The notes under the pieces: model-generated
What the model was told of the DNA's origin: nothing
The model's input: only the letters and a program-made list of their open reading frames with translations
Database searches by the model: none
Shown here: one piece after another, positions 54,965 to 64,000 of the stretch
Layout: every line of letters starts with the position of its first letter
How positions within the stretch are numbered: the stretch's first letter is position 1
Origin: Boesenbergia rotunda
Taxonomy: Eukaryota; Streptophyta; Magnoliopsida; Zingiberales; Zingiberaceae
DNA: 64,000 bases
Assembly (NCBI GenBank): GCA_024364735.1
Contig: JAGFNQ010000726.1
Coordinates: forward strand, 491,043-555,042
Direction: 5' to 3'
Made by a program: the position numbers and the translations under genes

Positions 54965-56600
54965 ATGCAAGAAGGCTTCAGCACCGCAAGACCACCTCTC
55001 ATCAGTGGAGAAGACTTCTCCTACTAAAAGAGAAGAATGGAGGTCCACCTGAAAACTCAGGTGGACATGTGGATAATCATCCACTCCGGACTGGAGATTG
55101 CAAGAAATACTGAAGGCGTACCTCAAAGCTACACAGAGTGGGACACCGCTCTGAAACGGAAAATTGAAGTGGATGCAAAGGCGACCCAGACCCTTCAATG
55201 CGGCTTAACAAAAGAGGAGCTAAACCGGGTGGGCCCTTTCAACAGTGCCAAGGAGCTGTGGGGAAAACTGATCGAGCTGCATGAAAGAACATAAGACACT
55301 CGGATCAGCAAGAGAGATCTGCTCCTGATAAAGCTGTATACCATCAAAATGACCGACAACGAAACAGCAGCTCAGCTTTACGCCCGAATTCAACAACTAA
55401 TGAATGGTCTACACACCATTGGTCACAAGGTAGAAAACCGTGACCTAATAAGGTATGCTTTAAATGCTTTCCCTAGAAACACCTTGTGGGCATCTATGGT
55501 AGATGCATACAAGGTTTCACGGGATCTTTCGAAAATAAAATTAGATGAATTATTCTCTGAATTAGACTTACATGAACAGACTAACTGCAATCTGGCCGAG
55601 AAAGGTATTGCCTTTATTGCAGGTAAAACTAGAAGGACAACTAAGAAGAAACCTCAACCTGAACCCGAGTCTAACTCAGACTTAGACTCAGAAGACAAAG
55701 AAGGAGACCGACCTAAGCTAGTCTGACTGGCCCGAAACTACTACAAAGAATTGAAGAACCAAACCAACAAGCGTAAAGTCAGCCGAAGAAGGGATGAACC
55801 AGCTGAACTCACAAACGAAAAGAACAAGCCCAACGTAACCTGTTACGAGTGTAAGAAGAAGCGCCACTACAAGACCGAATGCCCTAACTTGAAGGAAGCA
55901 AAGAAGACAAGGAAGAAGAAAGCACTTCAAGCAACGTGGGACGAGTCCTCCTCCTCCGAAGAAGAAGAGGTCCCACAATCGAACCTACTCGCACTAACCG
56001 CCTCAGAAGAAGTCGAGACCGAGTCAGAATCAGATCAGGACGACGGCAGACTGACATTTGCAGAGGACGGCGAAATCAAGGTAAGTGGATTTACTAGAAG
56101 TCAATTAAATGAATTAATATCTTATCTTTCTCGAGATTTGGCGAAAGCTAAACTCCGAATCGAATCCCTCCGACAGGAAGTAAAACTCCTGAAAGAGGGA
56201 GCTGTCTCTAAACCCTTAACTGAGAAGGTTCAAGAAGGAACCTCTAATCAAGTTGAAAAACTTGAGAAAGAGAATTCCTCCCTGAAAACTCAGGTTAAGG
56301 ATCTTAGATCATCTTTAGAATGATTCACTTCTGGTTCCAAGGGTCTTGACATGATTCTTGGAAAATAGAAGTTAGTTCTAAATCGATTCGGACTAGGCTA
56401 TAGAACCAAATCTAGACAAAGATCCTATTTTGCTGTACTGAATCAGTCCAGAAATAAAGTTCAGGCATGGGTACCCAAACTATGCCTGAACAAACCAACT
56501 GGATCAAATCAGTATTGGATCCCCAAGGACAAGATTCACATCTTGCCTAACCATTACAGTGGCTTTAGTCCAGGGGGAGCCAAATTAAAAACTATATTTA
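54965..56600 (+). pseudogene. D gag remnant (Sirevirus-like)
   Basis: One frame throughout, about 545 codons, broken only by stops: TAA 55025 (same codon as the stop in C and E), TAA 55292, TGA 55724, TGA 56321 and a TAG near 56366. MQEGFSTARPPLISGEDFSY start; core MEVHLKTQVDMWIIIHSGL to RYALNAFPRNTLWASMVDAY; acidic linker; CCHC knuckle CYECKKKRHYKTEC (~55842-55885); coiled coil RIESLRQEVKLLKEGAVS and KLEKENSSLKTQVKDLR. End QYWIPKDKIHILP near 56550, followed by a CAGGGGGAGCCA purine block as in C. Confidence 0.88.
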
Positions 56601-56728
56601 TTGTTAGATAAAACTTAATTCTTGATTGTAATTTGCTTGACTGATTGTTTATATAATTTCTGTAATTTACCATGCTTAGACTTAGGAATGGTTAGTTTAA
56701 GGACTGAACAAACTTAACTGAAACTTGA

Positions 56729-56990
56729 CAACATAGTATTGGGTAGAGGTGAGATGATAGTACGTTAGGGAAACCAATTCTAATAAGGTCAAGTATACTT
56801 GGTCTCTTTAGACTGGTGAAACTAGCCGAAGCTACCGATCCAAGACCCAAACTAGTTAGACCAGAATTTTTCAAAGATTAATTTTGAAAATGAAATTTCA
56901 TTAAAAGGCTTTGTCAAGGAAAGGGTTGATGATCCAATAAGGCTACGGCCAAAGAAGGCCTAGTGCCTCGCCAAGACCTGGAAGCCAATT
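56729..56990 (+). other. Conserved Sirevirus gag-protease spacer, D copy
   Basis: High match to C 36752-37020, starting ACAACATAGTATTGGGT and ending GACCTGGAAGCCAATT, with no open frame. Confidence 0.75.
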
Positions 56991-57158
56991 TTTGAAATTC
57001 AAATTCAAATTACTCCTTGTCAAATTCAAATCTAACATAAATTTTCAGTTACTTGTAGACTTAAACATTCTTTTCAAAATAAATTCAATTGTTTTAAAAA
57101 TGATTTATGTGTTTCAAAATAAATAATAATTTTTTAAAATAATTTTACTTATCAAAAC

Positions 57159-57216
57159 CTATCTCACAAAACCTATAAGGCTAACGTGATTGAAAACCGT
57201 AGATTGAGTGAGACAG
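57159..57216 (+). other. Sirevirus conserved stem-loop, D copy
   Basis: Arms CTATCTCAC (57159-57167) and GTGAGACAG (57208-57216) pair at 8 of 9 positions (one A-C mismatch). The loop contains AAAACCTATAAGGCTAAC. Sequence after the 3' arm (AACTCAATT...) resembles the post-pol copy at 63302 more than C's. Confidence 0.65.
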
Positions 57217-57269
57217 CAAAATTAAACTCAATTGTAATTTCTTCAAATTATGGTTTAATCCCATAGTCA

Positions 57270-57370
57270 AAGCAGTCAAACCATGGTCAACGCAGTCAAA
57301 CCATGGTCAGCGTGGTCAAACCATGGTTAACATAGTCAAACCATGGTCAAACCAACTAAACCCTGGTCAA
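57270..57370. repeat. Tandem CCATGGTC-A repeats
   Basis: About five units of ~19 bp with GTCAAACCATGGTCAACG-type sequence. The CCATGG core is palindromic. They directly precede the palindrome promoter of ORF X. Confidence 0.85.
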
Positions 57371-57410
57371 ACAATGACAAGACATCAAATTTGTCACTTC
57401 CTATACACTC

Positions 57411-57679
57411 CGGGCGCCCGTGACTCCTCGAGCGCCCCCCCCCCATGACTTTATCTTCTCTCAAGGCAAAAAGTTGCCTTTAATCCCTTGGTCAGGGCGC
57501 CCGGAACCACGCGGGCGCCCCCATAGCAGTCAATGCAGCAAAAGCTACAAAATCAGCCTGACCAGGGCGCCCGGACCACTCCGGGCGCCCCTAACTAGCC
57601 CCAGTCTCTGCCATGGCAGAGACCACTGTCCCGGGCGCCTGGGAGCTCTCGGGCGCCCCCAATAACATGCCTATAAAAA
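57411..57679 (+). promoter_or_regulatory. Internal promoter of D: four GGGCGCCC pairs plus TATA
   Basis: Sites start at 57412 and 57430 (GAGCGCCC), 57495 and 57513, 57566 and 57584, 57633 (GGGCGCCT) and 57651. All four pairs are exactly 18 bp apart. A perfect 20-bp palindrome lies at 57604-57623 (centre CCATGG). TATAAAAA begins at 57672, 13 bp after the last site. A pyrimidine-rich leader and ATG 57784 follow. Same design and same core as D's LTR promoter. Confidence 0.7.
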
Positions 57680-57783
57680 GGCATCCGAACCCCCTCTTCT
57701 TCCCACACCAAAAACCATCCTCCTTCCTCCCTTCCTTCGTTCCAAGAAGATCAAGTGACACTTGTGCTTCCTCAATCTCAACC

Positions 57784-59040
57784 ATGCCTCCCCGGTATTA
57801 TTTGTTTCATGCATTTAGAATTACTTTCCTAATTCCTTTTGCATTTAGAATTATTTTCTTAATTCATTTCTTATAAATGCATGTCTCTCAACTTAGAAAA
57901 CGCCGAGCAAACCAAACGAACCCCGGTAACAAACCGAGTCCCGACCCTAGGTTCCCGACTCTAGAACTGTGTAATAAGTTCGCTCGAACAACTTACAAGC
58001 CTATTAAAACAAGCTATCTTAATAGACATTTCTTTACCCAATCATGTCCCTTAGCCATGAATGTTATAAACTTCTATCAATTAGATAATCTAGTATTCTG
58101 CACTCATACCATTAACATATCCTTATGTGCATAATTTTATAATAACATAGTTCGACAAAACGATCTAATGTTTGTCACTACTGTTCAAGGGATACCCTTG
58201 TCGATCACTCCTACCTTGCTAAACCGATTCCTTGGACTACGACCCTCCCAGTCCACCTTTTGTTGCTATCCACCTAGGAATCCTCCATTTGATCCTCCCT
58301 ACTCTCACATTACTTTAGACACTCTTCACTCCTATTTCTATAGGGAAGCTAGACTCCCCGCAGATAGACGATTCCAGTCCGTTGACCTTCAGGCATAGGA
58401 CTACGCCCTGTACAGAGTCCTGGTCCGCTGTATCTTACCACTCTCCACTAGAGATGTCGCGACCATGCGACCTTTTCATGCCTTCCTTCTGTATGCCTTG
58501 ATCCATCACCTTGACATTGGGCTACACATATTTCATACTATTCTGCATGCATCTAGTGTTACGACCCAGGGACAAGTGCGCACTCCATTCTGCCACATCA
58601 TCACCTCCCTCCTTCATCACCACGGTCGTGACATTACCGTGGGTGAAATAACCGCGATGACTGATTTTGATGAAATAGGATTTAGGAACTTCTCTTTAGC
58701 TGGTCTAGAGGTATCGACCACCGGGGTTTTGAGTTGGAGACGACAGCAAGCCGGGGCTCCGATCGACTCAAACGAGGAGGTAGACGTTGACGTTGCTGAT
58801 CACGCAGCAGAGATACGGGACCATATAGATCAGCCTCCACCATCGACCATCGACCAGCACTTCACACAGATGCAGACGGAGATCCACACTCTCCGAGAGG
58901 AGGTCGAGGCCTATCACATCGAGCAAATGGACGCTCGTAGAGCCGATCGAGAGGTGGCCGATGCACGATACATTGAGATGATGTCACTTCTCAGAGCATG
59001 GCAGCCAGGCTCCTTTGATCATCCCGGTCCCTCGTCCTAA
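57784..59040 (+). pseudogene. ORF X: plant transposon protein-like ORF (PF20167-like) with three stops
   Basis: One frame of about 418 codons from ATG 57784 (context TCAACCATGCC) to TAA 59038, interrupted by TAA 57874, TAA 58132 and TAG 58396. All three could come from C-to-T changes in CAA/CAG. A basic N-terminal part (RKRRANQTNPGNK) is followed by a helical region with VQGIPLSITPTLLNRFLGLR (about 58180-58240) and LPLSTRDVATMRPFHAFLLY...DIGLHIFHTILHAS (58435-58560). These order and motifs resemble the 'putative plant transposon protein' domain. An acidic linker and a C-terminal coiled coil (QMQTEIHTLREEVEAYHIEQ, 58868-58930) follow. No enzyme motif and no membrane segment, so not an envelope. 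Family call is from memory of motifs. Confidence 0.65.
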
Positions 59041-59113
59041 ATTTGATTAGCATTGTACTAGTATCTAGTTGACTGCCCCTACTCAGTAGGGTTGACTCAT
59101 GCATGACTTGTAT

Positions 59114-60926
59114 TGTAATGCCCGCTTTTTTTTTCCTTTTCCTTTTTTCATAAAGCGGCGTTATGTTAACATACTTAGGGCATGTAGACATCATAATGTA
59201 GCGGAAACCTTTAACTTACACCTACATGCACTTACTACCATTCCTAACATCATAACATGGGAACTTGGCATATTAACTTTATACTTAGCATCATATCATG
59301 TCATGCTTAGCATCATGTCATACTTAGCATCATGTCATACTTAGCATCATGTCATAGAATCACATTCAAGCACAAAATAGTAAGGGTAAAGTTCTGTCAT
59401 AAGACGAGCAAACTTATTGTTTCTTGGCCAAGTCACTATCACACACATGCTCTAATGCCCTCCTGCTGCTTCCTTACTGTCCCCTTGTGTGATCTGCAGT
59501 ATAAGGAAATAAGACTATAAGCACACAGGCTTAGTAAGACTCTTTCCTACTCACTAAAACCATTCATCACTTAATCATGAGCACATGAAACATTAACATA
59601 CTTAGTGCTTTACTTAGAACATAAGCCTTTATGATCACTTAGCATACATTCGACATGGCATGAACATAACTTAATCACATTCGTAGCATGACATAAACAT
59701 GAACATAAAAACATTCATGGCATGGCATAATACTTGTCATAGACATAAACATAATAAACATAACCTCATAAACATTCTTAGCATGAACCTAAATAAAATC
59801 ATGGCATCCTAACTTAGCACAAACATAATTAAATCATGGCTTCATAAATTAGCATGGTCATAAAAAAAATCATGACATCCTAACTTAGCATAAACATAAT
59901 TAAATCATGACATCATAAACTAGAATGAACATAAATAAAATCACGGCATCCTAACCTAGCATAAACATAATTAAATCATGGCATCCTAAACTAGCATGAA
60001 CATAAATAAAATCATGGCATCCTAACCTAGCATGAACATAATTAAATCATGGCATCATAATTTAGCATGAACATAAATAAAATCATTTGCATAAACATAC
60101 CTTGCATAAACTTACTTTGCATACTATTCTTATCATAGATATAATGCATAACATGGATGGATGCATGTGGCAATTGTGCATATATATAAGGATGCTTAAT
60201 CTTTAAAAACATGCTTTTAAATACTTTAACATAATCATAACATTCATTGGGCCCTGACTTGTACCACATTCATACATCATATGTGCGCTTCCCTAAGTAA
60301 ATACGAGGTAGCTAATCTCGACCTACTAGGGTAAGGACAGCTTCATCGGTAGTCCCGAACCATAAGGACAGCTTCATCGGTAGTCCCGAACCGTGGACAA
60401 CTTCATCGGTAGTCCAGAACCGTGGACCTTACTTAGGTCCGGTACAAGCCCATAAAATAAAATAAGATGCTTTCACATGCTTTTTCATTCATAATCATTC
60501 ATAGCATATTCATTCATTCATCATACTTAACATCATCGTTATGCCTTAAAGGCATGAACTTTAACTTCATTCTTCATTTTCATTCCATATCATCATTAAA
60601 CCTCAAAGGCATGAACCTTAACTTCATTCATCATTTTCATTCTTAAACATGGCATATGTACACATCATTCATAAAGCATGGCATACATACAAATTATTCA
60701 TAAATCATGGCCTACCTACATCTCATTCATAAAACATGGCATACCTACATATCCTTTATAAGACATGGCATACATACATATTATTCATAAAACATGGCAT
60801 ACATACATATCATTCATAAGACATGGCATACATACATATCATTCATAAATCATGGCACATGTCTAAACATTTATGACCTAACATATAATTCATGACATAT
60901 AAACTAAGGTTTGGTTAACATAAAAC
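59114..60926 (+). mobile_element. Gypsy-like LTR fragment
   Basis: Starts TGTAATGCCCGC, similar in style to G2's TGTAACACCC. It carries a CTAGTAGG/GGTACA-type segment with TAAGGACAGCTTCATCGGTA and long tandem arrays. No coding sequence. No 3' LTR end is seen before the N at 60927, so it is truncated or misjoined there. Assigned by terminal motif and composition only. Confidence 0.5.
59680..60890. repeat. Tandem arrays in the gypsy-like LTR
   Basis: Three arrays: ~35-bp units with AAATCATGGCATCCTAACNTAGCATRAACATAA-type blocks (59680-60090); three GGACARCTTCATCGGTAGTC units (60334-60420); and ~32-bp units with ATTCATAAAACATGGCATAC (60640-60880). Confidence 0.85.
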
Positions 60927-60927
60927 N
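60927..60927. other. Single undetermined base at a family junction
   Basis: The only N in the window. Left of it is gypsy-like LTR sequence; right of it, within a few bases, is mid-integrase of a Sirevirus. It may mark a collapsed assembly gap or a scaffold joint. Confidence 0.9.
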
Positions 60928-63231
60928 TTTCAAATCAAAGGTTTTTAGAATTTTGTCAAGTAAGAGATATAGAGACATGAGGTTCTCTACTCCTAGAACA
61001 CCACAACAAAATGGTGTTGTAGAGAGGAAGAACCGTGTACTTCAAGAGGCTGCACGAAGCATGCTTAATGAGTACTCACTCCCGAGTTACTTATGGGCTG
61101 AAGCTGTAAATACAACTTGCTATGTGAAAAATAGAGTCCTCGTCTATAGGTTTTTAGGGAAGACTCCCCATGAACTTTGGTTTGGGAAACCACCTACGGT
61201 TAAACACCTAAGGGTGTTTGGCTGTAAGGTATTCATCCTAAACACCAAAGATCACCTTGGAAAGTTCACGGCTAAGGCTGATGAAGGGATACTAGTCGGG
61301 TACTCCCTCGTTAGTAAAGCCTACCGAGTCTACAACAAGAAATCTAGATTAGTTGAAGAGTCTTCTGATGTGGTCTTTGAAGAAATTCCTAAATCAACTG
61401 ACCAATCAGAAAATGTAGAAGGAGTTCAACTCGAACTTAGGAGACAAAGTTTGAATGAAACTCCAAGTGTTGTTGATGGTGATGAGTCTGATGATGGTGA
61501 AACTAGACAACCCATTGATCAGCCGGATCCTGAGGCTGAACTTGTGTCTAGTGAACTCGTTCAAGAAGCACCACCAACACCAAGGCAAACTAGATTAGCC
61601 TCTAGTCATCCCCAAGACCAAATTGTTGGAGACATCCATCAAGGGGTTCGGACTAGATCATTCTTCCGGAATGAGGGTAATGAAGTTGCTCTAATTTCCG
61701 AAATTGAACCTAAAAAAATTGACGAAGCATTAAATGATCCCGATTGGATTATCGTAATGCAAGATGAACTAGGTCAATTTGAGAGGAGTCAAGTTTGGGA
61801 CTTAGTCCCTAAACCTAAGAAGACCTCCATTATTGGAACCAAATGGGTCTTCAAGAACAAACTGAACCATAAGGGAGAAATCATTAGAAACAAGGCACGC
61901 TTGGTAGCCAAGGGCTACAGTCAAGTTGAAGGCCTTGATTATGATGAGACTTATGCTCCTGTGGCACGATTAGAGTCCATCCGATTGATGCTGGCATTTG
62001 CAGCACATCGTGGTTTCAAATTATATCAAATGGACGTCAAATCGGCCTTTCTAAATGGTTGATTAAAGAAGAGGTCTATGTCGAACAACCTCCGGGGTTT
62101 GAGAATACCGAATTCCCAAATCACGTGTTCAAGCTCAAAAAGGCACTTTATGGCCTTAAACAAGCACCCCGGGCTTGGTATGAGTGGTTGTCGACATTTT
62201 TGATTGAGAAGAGCTTCGTTAGAGGCCAAATAGACCCTACACTATTTCTGCGGAGAGATAGTGACGATATATTTGTAGCCCAAGTATATGTCGATGACAT
62301 AATCTGTGGCTCAAACAATAAGGGCTATTTAAATGAGTTCATTGGACACATGGAGAGTGAGTTTGAAATGAGTCTAGTGGGAGAGTTGACTTTCTTCCTT
62401 GGACTTGAAATCAAGCAAACTCGCGATGGTATCCATGTGCACCAATCAAAGTATACACAAGAAATGCTTTGAAAATTCAGCATGAGTGATTCAAAGGAAG
62501 TAACCACTCCCATGGCTACGAACACAAGATTAGACAATGATGAGAGTGGTAAACCCGTTGATTTAACTCAATATCGAAGCATGATAGGTAGTTTGCTATA
62601 CCTCACAGCTAGTCGACCTGATATTCTTTTCGCTATGGGTATGTGCGCTAGGTATCAAGTTTGTGCCAAGGAATCTCACTTAATTGCTGTTAAGCAAATT
62701 TTGAGATACCTCAAGGGCACAATTGGTGTAGGTCTTTGGTACCCCCGTACCGAATCATTTGATTTAATTGGCTACATGGATTCCGACTACGCTGGATGTA
62801 AGTTGGACCGGAAAAACACTAGTGGGGGTTGCCAATTCTTAGGTTCGTCCTTAGTAAGTTGGTCGAGTCGGAAGCAACATTGTGTTGCTCTTTCCACTAC
62901 CGAGGCGGAATATATCACCATGGGAGAGAGTGTATCGCAATTGTTGTGGATGATTCATACCTTAGAGGACTATGGATTGAGTTACAAGGGTGTGCAAGTG
63001 TTGTGTGATAACATTAGCACAATTAACCTAACCAAGAATCCAGTCCATCACTCTAGGACCAAACACATTGAAGTAAGACACCACTTCATTAGGGATCATG
63101 TGGCTAGGGGAGATATTGTACTCTCACATGTAGAGTCCAAATCAAACCTAGCCGACATTTTCACTAAACCACTTCCCGAAAATGAATTTAGTTTTCTAAG
63201 ACAGGGGTTGGGAATGTGTCGCGCTTCATAG
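60928..63231 (+). pseudogene. Sirevirus-like pol (integrase C part, RT, RNase H), 5' truncated
   Basis: Begins inside the integrase core (GG-EF region degraded) at RFSTPRTPQQNGVVERKNRV, then GCKVFILNTKDHLGKF, a variable linker, RT from about 61740 (DPDWIIVMQDELGQFERSQV), YVDDIICGS near 62288, and RNase H DSDYAGCKLDRKNTSGG to LADIFTKPLPENEFSFLRQG, ending at TAG 63229. Breaks: a frameshift in LNG at 62060 and a TGA at 62470-62472. Less decayed than C's pol. Whether it belongs to D (continuing after an inserted LTR) or to another element cannot be decided across the N. Confidence 0.88.
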
Positions 63232-63301
63232 TTTTTCAATTTGCATTCAAACCCTCTATGATTATTTCAAATTGTTGGGGAACAATTGAGTAACTTTGGG
63301 G

Positions 63302-63365
63302 ACATCTCACACAAACTATAAGGTTTAACAAAACATTTTTGATTGCTAGATATGGGGTGAGATGT
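63302..63365 (+). other. Sirevirus conserved stem-loop, post-pol copy
   Basis: Perfect 9-bp arms ACATCTCAC (63302-63310) and GTGAGATGT (63357-63365), 46-nt loop with ACAAACTATAAGGTTTAAC. Located 70 nt after the pol stop. Confidence 0.7.
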
Positions 63366-63769
63366 TAGGATCAACTCAATTTCTCAAAATATCATTGCAT
63401 CCCTTGAGAAATTAAGTTGACGAGATAATAATCAGGGTGGTGACCAAGTATGGGGAAAACCAATACATAACATATGTGTATTTGGCTCCATGATCATGCT
63501 TGGACATTCCAATCAAGGAAACTTGATTGGAAACCCGAATTTGATACAAACTTAATTGAAATTGCTTGAATGATTGTTGATTGAGTTTGATTCCATTTGG
63601 ATGGATCAAAGTGATTGTTGAACCCATAAGAACCTTTGATCCTTGTTCAAGGATCAATTTTAGTCATGAGATCATGTCCAAGTTCGATAAATTTCACCGG
63701 ATCTCGTTGGAAAGTTTTAGAAATTCTGAAACTGAACATTTCAGTTCGTATCAGGGAGTATCAGGAACC
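63366..63769 (+). other. Post-pol spacer
   Basis: No gene. Begins with AACTCAATT-type sequence shared with D after its stem-loop, includes AATCAAGGAAACTTGATTGG (an inverted repeat, about 63512-63531), and leads into the palindrome array. Confidence 0.65.
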
Positions 63770-63969
63770 CTGATCGGTCACTGGACCGATCAGGCATAGG
63801 GCTGATCGGTCCCCGGACCGATCTGGCTCCTTCCTGTGGTGATCGGTCCACAGACCGATCAGCGAGGCAAGCCGTGACCTTCCGGAATTTGACTAAATGT
63901 ACTGAGCTAGCCTGGATCGGTCCCTGGACCAATCTGGCACCCTATGGTGATCGGTCCACAGACCGATCA
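63770..63969 (+). promoter_or_regulatory. Five GATCGGTCC/GGACCGATC palindromes
   Basis: Inverted half-sites at 63770-63793, 63804-63823, 63840-63861, 63915-63934 (one mismatch) and 63948-63969. Arms are 9-10 bp and the gap alternates between 4 and 2 nt, so half-site starts are 13, 11, 13, 11 and 13 bp apart (ten-bp arms of the first counted from TGATC). No TATA is reached before the window ends. Confidence 0.7.
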
Positions 63970-64000
63970 GGGAGCCCAGCAGTTTTCCTCCAGACCCTAC

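Larger units (their letters stand above)
53234..59113 (+). mobile_element. Sirevirus-like element D with gag and an extra promoter/ORF module
   Basis: 5' LTR 53234-54645, primer site, leader repeat, full-length decayed gag, conserved spacer and stem-loop. Where protease should start, a different region follows: a tandem repeat, a palindrome array with TATA, and ORF X (57784-59040). No protease, integrase or RT lies between gag and ORF X. The 3' LTR is not seen. Inserted in E's leader (left flank AAAAC). Confidence 0.75.

Noticed and set aside
57784..59040. ORF X as a retroviral envelope gene
   Set aside because: Position could suggest it, but there is no signal peptide, no transmembrane segment apart from a short hydrophobic N-terminal stretch, and the motifs fit a plant transposon protein instead.

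Overview
This is plant nuclear DNA made almost entirely of nested LTR retrotransposons. I found no intact protein-coding gene. The copia and gypsy families, the methionine-tRNA primer sites, a FAR1/MULE relic and the plant-type ORF near 58 kb place it in a flowering plant. A monocot with abundant Sireviruses seems likely, but the species cannot be named from the window. Every coding region carries stops or frameshifts, and the shape of the decay (many TGG to TGA/TAG and CGA/CAA to TGA/TAA changes) fits methylated, silenced repeats.

Layout. 1-2617 is AT-rich flank. 2618-3764 is a decayed FAR1-type transposase gene, cut by Sirevirus-like element C (+), whose 5' LTR starts at 3765. That LTR is split by copia element A (-, 3860-33588, TSD ATTAA). 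A's leader is split by Sirevirus-like element S (-, 10836-30641, TSD AGGCC). S's LTRs in turn hold a solo gypsy LTR (12053-14210, TSD CAGTC) and copia element B (+, from 19445). C resumes at 33594 with gag and pol, and is cut at 40443 by a Tekay/Del-like chromovirus G2 (40443-49487). From 49488 the 3' part and LTR come from a different Sirevirus subfamily, F. Then follow a minus-strand gag-only Sirevirus remnant E (51780-53233), a plus-strand Sirevirus D (from 53234), an extra promoter-plus-ORF module (57411-59040), a gypsy-like LTR fragment (59114-60926), a single N, and a last Sirevirus pol (60928-63231) with its post-pol region.

The most unusual signals are non-coding. All four Sirevirus LTR families here (C, S, D, F) carry short palindromes (GGGCGCCC or AGGCGCCT) in pairs whose starts are 18 bp apart. 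The last palindrome ends 8-10 bp from the TATA box. The gypsy LTRs carry unrelated 10-bp sites in pairs exactly 19 bp apart. Element D has a second copy of the palindrome-plus-TATA arrangement in its interior, directly upstream of a decayed ORF resembling the 'putative plant transposon protein' family (PF20167-like). The last element at the window end has a different palindrome set at the corresponding post-pol place.

A second non-coding signal is a stem-loop found in four Sirevirus elements, with 8-9 bp arms that differ in sequence yet stay complementary. It lies in the gag-protease spacer of C, D and S and after pol in the last element. Together these suggest Sirevirus-like elements with an elaborate paired-site promoter, a second internal transcription unit and a conserved structured spacer. 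Function is inferred, not shown.
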